Translations under genes and position numbers: made by a program | From: Abyssalbus ytuae | GTDB lineage: Bacteria > Bacteroidota > Bacteroidia > Flavobacteriales > Flavobacteriaceae | Direction of reading: 5' to 3' | DNA: 64,000 nucleotides | Assembly: GCF_022807975.1 (NCBI RefSeq) | Contig: NZ_CP094358.1 | Span: 2,914,001 to 2,978,000, forward strand | In this document: positions 7,672-18,865 of the stretch, piece by piece | Numbering within the stretch: the first letter of the stretch is position 1 | How the letters are laid out: each line of letters begins with the position of its first letter | The notes under the pieces: model-generated | Seen by the model: the letters and a program-made list of their open reading frames with translations, nothing else | The model's database searches: none | What the model was told of the DNA's origin: nothing

Positions 7672-10600
7672 ATGAATATCCGGAATAAGTATATTTTTTT
7701 ATTAATTCTTCTTGCTTTTTTTTCAGCAAAAGCACAACAATCTCAAGTTTACACCCACCATTTAAAAGAGTACCAGGATGCGTTAAAGCTCTATAACGAT
7801 AAGCAGTACAGGGCGGCACAACTCTTATTTAAAAATGTAAAACACGATACAGACGATTACGAAATAGAAGCCGATTGTGATTATTACATAGCAAACTCGG
7901 CCATAAGGCTTAACCAGTACGGTGCTGATAAAATGATGGAAGATTTTGTGAAAAATTATTCTACTTCCACCAAGCGTAACTCTGCCCTGCTCGAAGTGGG
8001 TAATTACTATTTTGAACAAGGCAAATATGCCAATGCCGCAAAATGGTATGACATGACAGAAAACCTTCACCTGGGTTATTCCGAAAGGGAAAAAATTAAT
8101 TTCAGAAAGGGATACTCATTATTTGCCACCAACAAACACGAAAGTGCCAAACCGTATTTTGAAAAAGTTGTAAACAGCAAAGAATACGGTGCACAGGCAA
8201 AATACTACATTGGTTATATGGCTTACGAAGGCAATGATTATAATGAAGCCCAAAAGTATTTTGAACAGATTTCGGAAAACCAGAATGTAAATGAAAACCT
8301 TTCCTACTACCAGGCCGATATGAATTTTAAATCCGGTGAGTTTGAAAAGGCATTAAAAGAAGCATTACAACAATTACCCAGGGCCGATAGAAATGAACAA
8401 TCCGAACTCAACAAAATTATAGGAGAAAGTTATTTTAACCTCGAAAAATATGAGGAGGCTATTCCATATCTTAAAGAATATAAAGGCACACAGGGAAAAT
8501 GGAACAATACCGATTTTTACCAGTTAGGATATGCTTATTATAAACAGGCAGATTATGAAAATGCCATCAGCCAGTTTAATAAAATAATAGATGCCCGTAA
8601 TGCGGTGGCACAAAATGCTTACTATCATCTGGCAGAATGTTATTTAAAAACAGGAAAAAAGCAACAGGCATTAAATGCATTTAAAAATGCTTCTGAAATG
8701 TCCTTTAGTAAAGACATACAGAAAGATTCCTGGTTAAATTATGCAAGATTGAGTTACGACATAGGGAATCCCTACGAAAATGTTTCTGATGTTTTAATAA
8801 AATATATTGAAAAATATCCCGATTCAAACTATAAATCGGAAATTCAGGATTTGCTCGTAGATTCTTATATAACCAGTAAAAACTATGAAGCAGCCATTAA
8901 ACTTTTAGAAAGCAATAGGAGTTACAGTAACAAACAGGCGTATCAGAAAGTAACTTTTTACAGGGGATTGGAATTATTTAATGAAGGAAAATACAACGAT
9001 GCCAAAAATTATTTCAGCAAATCCCTTAGCGAACCCCGTGATGTCGCGTATGTGGCCCGGGCAACATTCTGGAAAGCTGAAACAGATTATAACCTGGGTA
9101 ACTTTCAGGAAGCAGTAGTGGGTTATAAAGAATTTAAACAGTTTCCTGCCTCGTCACAGACAGAAGAGTTTAAAAATGCCGATTATAACCTTGCCTATGC
9201 TTACTTTAAACAAAAGGAATATGCACAGGCCGCTGAGTTTTTCAATACCTATATTAGTTCCGGCCCTGCTGATAAAGTGCGGTTAAATGACAGTTATTTA
9301 AGAATGGGCGACAGTTATTTTGTAACCAGCCAATATAACCTTGCTATAAAGGCCTATGATAAAGCCATAAAAGCCGATGTACCCGGAACGGATTATGCGT
9401 ATTTTCAAAAAGCCATCAGCTATGGCTTTATCAATAAGAATGAAACCAAAATAAAAGAGTTGAATAATTTTATCAATAGCTATGTAACCTCTTCCTACCG
9501 TGACGATGCACTTTACGAATTAGGAAATACATATGTAAACAATGATAATTCTTCCAAAGGAATTGAAACCTATACTAAATTAGTATCGGAGCACAAAAAC
9601 AGTTCGTATGTTTCCAAAGCCATCCTCAGGGAAGGATTGGTTTATTATAACGAAGGAAAAAATGACCTTGCTTTGTCCAGATTCAGACTGGTGGTAGACA
9701 AATATTCCAATACACAGGAAGCTATCCAGGCAGTTTCAACATCCAAATTAATATATATTGATGAAGGCCGGGTAAACGAATATGCCAATTGGGTAAAAGG
9801 TCTGGATTTTGTAGAAGTTACTGATGCCGAACTGGACAATGCCACCTTTGAAGGTGCCGAAAAACATTATCTCCGGAAGAATACGGAAGAAGCTGAACGG
9901 GGGCTGGAAAATTATGTGTCACAATTCCCGTCGGGTATGCACATCCTCAAAGCTCGTTTTTATCTTGCACAAACCTATTTTGAGCAGGGTGATAAACTCA
10001 AAAGTATTCCTCATTATGAGTTTGTGATTAACCGCGGAGCCAGTCAGTATTCCGAACAGGCCTTAGCCAGGTTAGGCCAGATTTATCTTGAAAATAATGA
10101 GTATGCCAAAGCAATTCCGGTTTTATCCAGGTTAGAACAGGAAGCCGATTTTCCGCAAAACATCACTTTTGCACAGTCAAATTTAATGAAATCCAATTAC
10201 GAATTGCGCAACTATATTCAAACCATTAACTATGCCGAGAAGGTTTTAAAAAATGAAAAGATAGACGACAGGGTTAAAAGTGATGCACACATTATGATTG
10301 CCCGTTCGGCAATTAAAACCGATAATCAGGATAAAGCAAAAGTAGCCTACTCCGAAGTTCTTAAAACCGCCACAGGAGCCTTGGCCGCAGAAGCCTTATA
10401 CTACGATGCCTATTTTAAAAATAAAGAAGGCAACTACGAATTATCCAATCAGGTGGTTCAGGATCTGGCTAAAAATTATCCCGGCTATAAAGAATACGGG
10501 GCCAGGGGACTTATTATAATGGCAAAAAACTTTTATGCTTTAGATGATGCGTTTCAGGCCACCTATATATTAGAAAGTGTTATTTCCAACTTCACAGCTT

Positions 10601-10692
10601 ATCCGGATATAATTGTGGAAGCTCAAAATGAACTGACAAAAATAAAAGCCGAAGAAGCCAAGAGAAATTCATCCGTAACCCCTCACGAATAA
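7672..10692 (+). CDS. Large exported tetratricopeptide-repeat protein
   Basis: This 1006-residue protein opens with a signal peptide (hydrophobic LLILLAFFSAKAQQ, residues ~8-22). The rest is an array of TPR-like helix pairs, for example YNEAQKYFEQ, YENAISQFNKI, YAQAAEFFNTY and YNLAIKAYDKA. TPR solenoids bind proteins; here the location is probably the periplasm or the inner leaflet of the outer membrane. The next gene starts 9 bp after the stop and encodes an outer-membrane barrel, so the two are very likely co-transcribed and may form one envelope complex. Flavobacterial genomes commonly carry this pair, but I know of no assigned function. Confidence 0.85.
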   Translation: MNIRNKYIFLLILLAFFSAKAQQSQVYTHHLKEYQDALKLYNDKQYRAAQLLFKNVKHDTDDYEIEADCDYYIANSAIRLNQYGADKMMEDFVKNYSTSTKRNSALLEVGNYYFEQGKYANAAKWYDMTENLHLGYSEREKINFRKGYSLFATNKHESAKPYFEKVVNSKEYGAQAKYYIGYMAYEGNDYNEAQKYFEQISENQNVNENLSYYQADMNFKSGEFEKALKEALQQLPRADRNEQSELNKIIGESYFNLEKYEEAIPYLKEYKGTQGKWNNTDFYQLGYAYYKQADYENAISQFNKIIDARNAVAQNAYYHLAECYLKTGKKQQALNAFKNASEMSFSKDIQKDSWLNYARLSYDIGNPYENVSDVLIKYIEKYPDSNYKSEIQDLLVDSYITSKNYEAAIKLLESNRSYSNKQAYQKVTFYRGLELFNEGKYNDAKNYFSKSLSEPRDVAYVARATFWKAETDYNLGNFQEAVVGYKEFKQFPASSQTEEFKNADYNLAYAYFKQKEYAQAAEFFNTYISSGPADKVRLNDSYLRMGDSYFVTSQYNLAIKAYDKAIKADVPGTDYAYFQKAISYGFINKNETKIKELNNFINSYVTSSYRDDALYELGNTYVNNDNSSKGIETYTKLVSEHKNSSYVSKAILREGLVYYNEGKNDLALSRFRLVVDKYSNTQEAIQAVSTSKLIYIDEGRVNEYANWVKGLDFVEVTDAELDNATFEGAEKHYLRKNTEEAERGLENYVSQFPSGMHILKARFYLAQTYFEQGDKLKSIPHYEFVINRGASQYSEQALARLGQIYLENNEYAKAIPVLSRLEQEADFPQNITFAQSNLMKSNYELRNYIQTINYAEKVLKNEKIDDRVKSDAHIMIARSAIKTDNQDKAKVAYSEVLKTATGALAAEALYYDAYFKNKEGNYELSNQVVQDLAKNYPGYKEYGARGLIIMAKNFYALDDAFQATYILESVISNFTAYPDIIVEAQNELTKIKAEEAKRNSSVTPHE

Positions 10693-10701
10693 AATTAAAA
10701 T

Positions 10702-12435
10702 ATGCTTAAGCAATTTAAATACATCATTATTGTCCCTTTATCATTGTTAGTTTCAAATTTATTTTCCCAGGAAAAAGATAAAAATAATATAGGAACTGAA
10801 GTTGTAAATGTGGTGAAGCCATATTCTCCCACAGTTTCCGATGCCTATAAGGTAAAAGAAGCACCTTCGCTAAACGATTCGGTTACCACATCCAAAAAGG
10901 AGATAAACTATAATATTTTTTCGGTACCCGTAGCATCCACCTTTATCCCCGCAAAAGGAAAAGCCACAGCCATTCCAAAAGCAAAAAGGGAAAAACTATA
11001 CAATAGCTATGTTTCCTTGGGGGCAGGAAGTTATGGTAATGTTTTGCTGGATTTTTATACCAACAGAGAACTCAATAAAGACGAAACATTAAATATTAAC
11101 CTCAATCATCACTCTTCACAAGGAGGAATAAACGGAGTAGAGCTGGATGATAAGTTCTACAACACAAAACTGGAAGCCGCCTATGATTATACGGACAGGT
11201 ATCTGAGTTGGGGAATAAATGGTGGGGCCCAACACCAGATATATAACTGGTACGGAATACCCCAAACCATTGATGAGGCAACATTTAATGATATTGATGA
11301 AAAACAAAATTATTATGATGTTTATGTTGGAGCAAACCTTAATGTAGATGACTATTTTTTTAAAGGCGGGGATATTTTACTGAGAAGGTTCTGGGACAGG
11401 TTTAATTCTGCCGAACACAGGGCAATAATAAAGCCGGAGGTGAAATTTCCTGTGGGCGAACAATTTATAAATGTAGTTTTCAGAGCCGATTATTTAAGCG
11501 GAAAGTTTGAAAGAAATTATTTCTCGGAAGATGAATTAAAATACCAGAATGTCATCCTGGGTGGTACCCCAAAGTATGTATTGTTAAGGGATGATATAAC
11601 CCTTAATATAGGGGCATCGGTTTTTTATAAATTAGATATGGAAGACGGTGATGGAAACGGAGTTTTTATTTATCCCGATATAACAGCCTCCTACCGTTTG
11701 GTTGATGAGTATGCAACTATTTATGCAGGGATCCGGGGTGATTTGGTTCAGAATTCTTATTACGATTTTCAACAGGATAACCAGTTTGTATCCCCCACAC
11801 TTTTTATCACTCCTACGGATATGCAATATGATGCCTTTGGAGGAGTAAAAGGCAAGTTTTTGCCCAATGTGGGATATAACGTAAAAGCTTCCTATAAAGT
11901 GGAAAATGATAAACCTCTCTATCAGTTAAATCCATCCGAAAACCCTGCTAATGAAGAAGGGTACGGATATGGTAATTCTTTTGGCCTGGTATATGACGAT
12001 GTCACCACCATTTCTTTATCAGGAGAAATAAATATTGACGTAACCAAAGCTTTCTCACTTACGGCAAATGCCGAATTGTTGGACTACAATATGGATAACG
12101 AAGCCGAAGCCTGGAATTTACCTTCAATAAAAGCTTCTTTAACCGGAAATTTAAATATTAAAGACAAATTTTTTGCTGGCACCACCTTATTTTTTACAGG
12201 AGAAAGAAAAGATTTATTCACAAACGATAATCCTTTGGCAACCGAAGAACCGGTTGTAGTAACACTAGATAGTTATTTTGATGCCAATGCCCATATGGGT
12301 TATCATTTTACCAATCAGTTGTCTGCTTTTATAAAAGCAAATAACCTAGCAAACAATGAATATTCACGCTGGGCAAATTATCCTGTACAGGGATTTCAGA
12401 TTTTAGGTGGACTAAGCTATAAATTTGATTTTTAA
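10702..12435 (+). CDS. TonB-receptor-like outer-membrane beta-barrel without plug
   Basis: The protein has 577 residues. An N-terminal signal (MLKQFKYIIIVPLSLLVSNLFSQ) is followed by a ~70-residue periplasmic segment containing VVNVVKPYSPTVSDAYK. Alternating amphipathic strands then run to the C-terminus, which ends in an aromatic residue (LSYKFDF), as expected for BamA-inserted barrels. It resembles the barrel of TonB-dependent receptors, but the ~150-residue plug domain and a clear TonB box are missing and the length is well below the usual 700-1000. It is tightly linked to the upstream TPR gene. Substrate unknown; a structural or secretion role is as likely as transport. Confidence 0.75.
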   Translation: MLKQFKYIIIVPLSLLVSNLFSQEKDKNNIGTEVVNVVKPYSPTVSDAYKVKEAPSLNDSVTTSKKEINYNIFSVPVASTFIPAKGKATAIPKAKREKLYNSYVSLGAGSYGNVLLDFYTNRELNKDETLNINLNHHSSQGGINGVELDDKFYNTKLEAAYDYTDRYLSWGINGGAQHQIYNWYGIPQTIDEATFNDIDEKQNYYDVYVGANLNVDDYFFKGGDILLRRFWDRFNSAEHRAIIKPEVKFPVGEQFINVVFRADYLSGKFERNYFSEDELKYQNVILGGTPKYVLLRDDITLNIGASVFYKLDMEDGDGNGVFIYPDITASYRLVDEYATIYAGIRGDLVQNSYYDFQQDNQFVSPTLFITPTDMQYDAFGGVKGKFLPNVGYNVKASYKVENDKPLYQLNPSENPANEEGYGYGNSFGLVYDDVTTISLSGEINIDVTKAFSLTANAELLDYNMDNEAEAWNLPSIKASLTGNLNIKDKFFAGTTLFFTGERKDLFTNDNPLATEEPVVVTLDSYFDANAHMGYHFTNQLSAFIKANNLANNEYSRWANYPVQGFQILGGLSYKFDF

Positions 12436-12502
12436 GAATACTCGTCAAATTCCCTTCTTGAGAGGGGACTAGGGGTGTGCAAACAATAAAAAAGACAAAA
12501 GA

Positions 12503-14116
12503 GTGAGAAAACTATTATTAATTCCCTTATTACTATTCCTTTCCTGTAACAAAAAAGAAAAGGTAGATTTAGTAGTTACCAATGCCAATATTTATACAGT
12601 AGATGAAGCTTTTTCCAAAGCCAGCGCTTTTGCGGTAAAAAACGGAAAATTTATTCAGGTAGGTACTAATGAGGATATTTTATCCAAATACCACAGTGCA
12701 AAAATACTGGATGCCGGAGAAAGAACCGTACTTCCGGGTTTTATTGATGCACATTGTCATTTTTACGGATTGGGACTCAATATGCAGCAAGCCGATTTAA
12801 CAGGTACTAAAAGTTTTGATGAAGTAATTGGCAGGATTATAGATTTTCAGAAAGAAAAAAATAACAGTTTTATATTAGGAAGAGGTTGGGACCAAAATGA
12901 TTGGCCCGAAAAAGAATTCCCCTCAAAAGAAAAGTTAGACGAGCTTTTTCCTGCCACCCCGGTGGTTTTACAAAGAATAGATGGTCATGCCTATCTGGTT
13001 AACCAAAAAGTATTGGATTTAGCCAAAATTACAATTGATACCAAAGTGGAAGGAGGGGAAATTGTTGTTGAAAACGGCCGGCTCACAGGAGTTCTTGTTG
13101 ATAATCCTATGAGTTTAATAGATGATATAATCCCGCAAATTGATAAACAAACTAAAATTAATGCACTGGTTGATGCCGAAAAACTGTGTTTTAATTACGG
13201 ATTAACAACGGTAAACGATGCCGGCCTGAACAGGGAAATTATCGAACTGATTGACAGTTTACATAAAACAGATGAGCTTGATATGCGGGTGTATGCCATG
13301 ATAAGTGCCAATAAAAAAGATATTGACCACTATTTGAAAAGCGGAATATATAAAACCGATAAACTAAATGTACGGTCAGTAAAAGTATATGCCGACGGAG
13401 CCCTCGGATCTCGCGGAGCGGCCTTGAGAAAGCCTTACTCCGATCATCCCGGACATTACGGAGCCTTGGTTACCCCGATTGAAACTATGAAGGATATTGC
13501 TGCCGCACTGGCTAAAACAGAATTTCAAATGAACACACATGCCATAGGAGATTCTGCTAACCATGTGGTGCTTAACATTTATAAAGACAAGTTACAAGGC
13601 CTTAAAGATAAAAGGTGGAAAATTGAACATGCACAAATAGTATCTCCAGCCGATTTTAAATTTTTTGATAATATTATTCCTTCCGTACAACCCACTCATG
13701 CCACCAGTGATATGTATTGGGCAGAGCAACGTGTAGGTCCCGACCGTATAAAAAGTGGGTATGCTTACAAACAATTATTAAATATAAACGGAAAAATAGC
13801 TTTGGGCACCGATTTTCCTGTAGAACAGGTGAATCCTTTTTTAACGTTTTATGCAGCCGTAGCCAGGAAAGATGTTAATAATTATCCTGAAAACGGATTT
13901 CAGATTGAAAATGCACTCACCCGGGAAGAAACCTTAAAAGGTATGACCATTTGGGCAGCTTATTCCAATTTTGAAGAAAACGAAAAGGGGAGTATAGAAC
14001 CCGGAAAATTTGCTGATTTTATTATTCTCGGGAAAGATATTATGCAAATACCCGTCAATGAAATTCCTGCCTTGGAAGTAGAAGAAGCATATGTAGGAGG
14101 GAAGCGGGTTAAATAA
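12503..14116 (+). CDS. Amidohydrolase family 3 (YtcJ-like) lipoprotein
   Basis: The protein has 537 residues. It starts at GTG 12503 with a lipoprotein signal MRKLLLIPLLLFLSCNKKEK (Cys at the lipobox). Metal-dependent hydrolase motifs follow: VLPGFIDAHCHFYG (metal-binding HxH), WKIEHAQ, MNTHAIGD and LGTDFPVE, with the beta-sandwich segments at both ends (VVTNANIYTVDEAF and EPGKFADFIILGKD). Members of this family hydrolyse amide or imide bonds on exported substrates; the substrate here cannot be read from sequence. A 67-bp gap separates it from the barrel gene. Confidence 0.85.
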   Translation: MRKLLLIPLLLFLSCNKKEKVDLVVTNANIYTVDEAFSKASAFAVKNGKFIQVGTNEDILSKYHSAKILDAGERTVLPGFIDAHCHFYGLGLNMQQADLTGTKSFDEVIGRIIDFQKEKNNSFILGRGWDQNDWPEKEFPSKEKLDELFPATPVVLQRIDGHAYLVNQKVLDLAKITIDTKVEGGEIVVENGRLTGVLVDNPMSLIDDIIPQIDKQTKINALVDAEKLCFNYGLTTVNDAGLNREIIELIDSLHKTDELDMRVYAMISANKKDIDHYLKSGIYKTDKLNVRSVKVYADGALGSRGAALRKPYSDHPGHYGALVTPIETMKDIAAALAKTEFQMNTHAIGDSANHVVLNIYKDKLQGLKDKRWKIEHAQIVSPADFKFFDNIIPSVQPTHATSDMYWAEQRVGPDRIKSGYAYKQLLNINGKIALGTDFPVEQVNPFLTFYAAVARKDVNNYPENGFQIENALTREETLKGMTIWAAYSNFEENEKGSIEPGKFADFIILGKDIMQIPVNEIPALEVEEAYVGGKRVK

Positions 14117-14119
14117 AAA

Positions 14120-14150
14120 TAAAATCCCTGATATTTGTCAGGGATTTTAT
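14120..14150 (+). terminator. Terminator between amidohydrolase and DUF2911 gene
   Basis: AAAATCCCTGA / TCAGGGATTTT stem with a short loop, just after the stop at 14116. It is symmetric enough to work for either strand. Confidence 0.75.
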
Positions 14151-14211
14151 CCTAATAATTAAATAATTAACTAAAATAAACAAATATTAAAAAAATAATT
14201 AAACTCCGGTT

Positions 14212-14748
14212 TTATTTAATAGGCACTTCTACACGGGTTTTATCCCATCCCAAAACCATATAAGCACCATCAGTAGCAGGTTTAAAGGCAATAGAGAATG
14301 CCTCAAGCGATTCGCCTGCCATAGTTACGGGCACGGTTATTCTTGCAACATCATTTTCTTTTTTATAGCTGTAAGCTCCCCACACATCAGTATCTTTACT
14401 TAAAATAATAGTCCATTCACCGGCTCCCGGAATGGTAAATAATGAATAGGTTCCCTCTTTAACTTTTTCATCGCCAAACATGACATCCTTATAGAATTTT
14501 ATTTCGGTGGCTTCATTAGCTCCGGTTCTCCATACCTTATTAAAAGGAACCAGGCTTCCGAATATTTCTCTTCCTCGTTTAAGAGGCCTTCCATACAATA
14601 CTTTTACTGTTGGAGGTGCACTCCTGTCAGTTTTGTAATAAGCAATATCATGAACGCTTTTATCAATGTCACTAAATTTTTGAGCGCTCATCTTGGTGGA
14701 AAAAGCACACATAAATGCAATTGCAAGGAGAAGAATAGTTTGTTTCAT
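14212..14748 (-). CDS. DUF2911 family exported protein
   Basis: The protein has 178 residues with a signal peptide (LLLAIAFMCAFSTKMSAQ). The core contains VKVLYGRPLKRGREIFGSLV, VWRTGANEATEI, EGTYSLFTIP and WTIILSKD, which are the conserved blocks of DUF2911 proteins found throughout Bacteroidota. The function of the family is not known. It is transcribed alone, opposite to asnB, from a 247-bp AT-rich shared upstream region. Confidence 0.8.
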   Translation of the reverse strand: MKQTILLLAIAFMCAFSTKMSAQKFSDIDKSVHDIAYYKTDRSAPPTVKVLYGRPLKRGREIFGSLVPFNKVWRTGANEATEIKFYKDVMFGDEKVKEGTYSLFTIPGAGEWTIILSKDTDVWGAYSYKKENDVARITVPVTMAGESLEAFSIAFKPATDGAYMVLGWDKTRVEVPIK

Positions 14749-14995
14749 TTTATTTTGATTTTTAATTGTTTAAAACTAATAAATGTTGTTCTTATCGTTT
14801 TGTTAAACTTTAGTAGAACAATGTTAAAATAACTTACACTTATAAATAAAGAATAATATTTGTAGTTAAAATGATTCAATTTAACACTCAAAATCAATTA
14901 TTTGATTTCAATTTAAAACTAAAATAGCAGTTTATGTTTTTAAATTAAAACATAAATTTAATATTTGCATCATAAATAGGAATAAAACAAAAGAT

Positions 14996-16666
14996 ATGTG
15001 TGGAATAGTTTGTGCATTCGAATTGAAAGATAAGGCCGAAAGTTTAAGGCCACAATTGTTGGAGATGTCAAAAAAAGTTCGTCATCGCGGACCGGATTGG
15101 AGTGGTATTTATAGTAATGAAAAAGCTATTTTGGCTCATGAACGTCTGGCCATTGTAGATCCTGCTTCAGGAAAACAGCCTCTTTACAGCGAAGATGGAA
15201 AATTAGTTTTAGCTGCCAATGGCGAAATTTATAACCATCGTGAAATACGCAAAAGCTTTGAAGGTAAATATAATTTCCAGACTCAGTCCGACTGCGAAGT
15301 TATTCTGGCACTTTATAAAGAAAAAGGAGCCGACTTTGTAGATGACTTAAACGGAATATTCGGTTTTGCTATCTACGATAGTGAAAAAGATGAATACTTT
15401 GTTGCCCGTGACCATATGGGAATTATTCCTTTATATATAGGATGGGACCAGAACGGAACTTTCTATGTAGCTTCCGAATTAAAAGCACTTGAAGGTGTAT
15501 GTACAAAAATAGAGTTATTTCCGCCCGGGCATTACCTGTATAGTAAAACGGGAGAGTTTGTAAAATGGTATGTGAGAGACTGGATGGAGTATGATAATGT
15601 CAAAGATAACACAACCAGTATAGATGATTTACAACAAGCCCTGGAAGATGCAGTACATCGCCAGCTTATGAGTGATGTACCCTATGGAGTATTGCTTTCA
15701 GGCGGTTTGGATTCTTCCGTAACATCAGCCCTAGCTAAAAAATTTGCCAAAAAGAGAATTGAATCAGACGATACCACTGAAGCCTGGTGGCCACAATTAC
15801 ATTCCTTTTCCGTAGGATTAGAAGGTTCTCCCGATCTTGCAGCTGCCCAAAAAGTAGCCGATCATATAGGAACCGTACACCATGAAATAAAATTTACAAT
15901 ACAAGAAGGGCTCGATGCAATAAAAGATGTTATCTACCAGCTCGAAACATACGATATAACTACTGTAAGAGCATCAACCCCTATGTATCTAATGGCCAGG
16001 GTTATAAAATCCATGGGTATAAAAATGGTCTTATCCGGAGAAGGAGCCGACGAGCTTTTTGGAGGATACCTCTATTTTCACAAAGCCCCCAACGCAAAAG
16101 AATTTCACGAAGAAACCGTGAGAAAACTAAGTAAACTCCATATGTATGACTGTTTAAGAGCAAATAAATCATTGGCAGCATGGGGTATAGAAGGACGTGT
16201 ACCTTTTCTCGACAAGGAATTTATGGATGTTGCAATGAGAATAAATCCTCAGGATAAAATGATTACCCCGGAGCGTATGGAAAAATGGGTGGTACGGAAA
16301 GCCTTTGAAGATTATTTACCCGAGAGTGTGGCATGGAGACAAAAAGAACAATTTTCTGATGGCGTAGGTTACAGTTGGATTGATACCTTAAAAGAAATAG
16401 TGAACAAAGAAGTTACCGATGAGCAAATGAAAAATGCACATTTCAGGTTTCCCATACAAACACCTCAAAATAAAGAAGAGTTTTATTACCGTTCAATATT
16501 TGAAGAACATTTTCCAAGCGATGCCGCTGCATTAAGTGTTCCTCAGGAGCCTTCAGTAGCGTGCAGTACCAAAATAGCCTTAGAATGGGATGAAGCATTT
16601 AAAAACATGAATGACCCATCAGGAAGAGCAGTCGCAAAAGTACATGCCGATGCCTACGAAAAATAA
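14996..16666 (+). CDS. asnB: Asparagine synthase B (glutamine-hydrolysing)
   Basis: The protein has 556 residues. Met-Cys-Gly at the N-terminus supplies the class II amidotransferase nucleophile (Cys2), followed by HRGPDWSG and NGEIYNHREI of the glutaminase domain (about 1-200). The synthetase domain has the PP-loop LLSGGLDSS, and later MVLSGEGADELFGGY and EGRVPFLDKEF. It makes asparagine from aspartate, ATP and glutamine in the cytosol. Length matches E. coli AsnB (554). It is monocistronic, with a weak TAATATTTG element about 25 bp upstream of the start. Confidence 0.95.
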   Translation: MCGIVCAFELKDKAESLRPQLLEMSKKVRHRGPDWSGIYSNEKAILAHERLAIVDPASGKQPLYSEDGKLVLAANGEIYNHREIRKSFEGKYNFQTQSDCEVILALYKEKGADFVDDLNGIFGFAIYDSEKDEYFVARDHMGIIPLYIGWDQNGTFYVASELKALEGVCTKIELFPPGHYLYSKTGEFVKWYVRDWMEYDNVKDNTTSIDDLQQALEDAVHRQLMSDVPYGVLLSGGLDSSVTSALAKKFAKKRIESDDTTEAWWPQLHSFSVGLEGSPDLAAAQKVADHIGTVHHEIKFTIQEGLDAIKDVIYQLETYDITTVRASTPMYLMARVIKSMGIKMVLSGEGADELFGGYLYFHKAPNAKEFHEETVRKLSKLHMYDCLRANKSLAAWGIEGRVPFLDKEFMDVAMRINPQDKMITPERMEKWVVRKAFEDYLPESVAWRQKEQFSDGVGYSWIDTLKEIVNKEVTDEQMKNAHFRFPIQTPQNKEEFYYRSIFEEHFPSDAAALSVPQEPSVACSTKIALEWDEAFKNMNDPSGRAVAKVHADAYEK

Positions 16667-16693
16667 AAAATAATTAAGTGTTAAGATTAAGAT

Positions 16694-16725
16694 GAAGCCT
16701 TGTTTTTATGACAGGGCTTTTCTTT
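16694..16725 (+). terminator. Probable terminator after asnB
   Basis: Imperfect stem AAGCCTTG / CAGGGCTT with a T-rich tail, 28 bp after the asnB stop. Confidence 0.5.
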
Positions 16726-16781
16726 TTTAATTTTCCACAAATTTTGTTGATAACTTATAAGGTTTAATAAGGTGCAATAAC

Positions 16782-16810
16782 TTGATTTTATTGGCATTTT
16801 GTTATATTTG
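16782..16810 (+). promoter_or_regulatory. gyrB promoter (TTG - 18 nt - TATATTTG)
   Basis: An exact TAnnTTTG -7 box at 16803-16810 with a TTG at 16782-16784, matching the Bacteroidota primary sigma factor consensus. The gyrB ATG is at 16849. Confidence 0.65.
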
Positions 16811-16845
16811 TGGGATTTGGATTTTACATAAAAAATAACCGATAA

Positions 16846-18789
<1,944 letters not shown>

Positions 18790-18815
18790 ATAATTTAATA
18801 AATAAAGTTGATAAA

Positions 18816-18845
18816 GCTCACGATTTTTCGTGAGTTTTTTTATTT
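18816..18845 (+). terminator. gyrB terminator
   Basis: CTCACGA / TCGTGAG hairpin followed by a run of seven T, 27 bp after the gyrB stop and just before the DUF6588 gene. Confidence 0.85.
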
Positions 18846-18865
18846 TGCAAATCTAAATTTTATTA

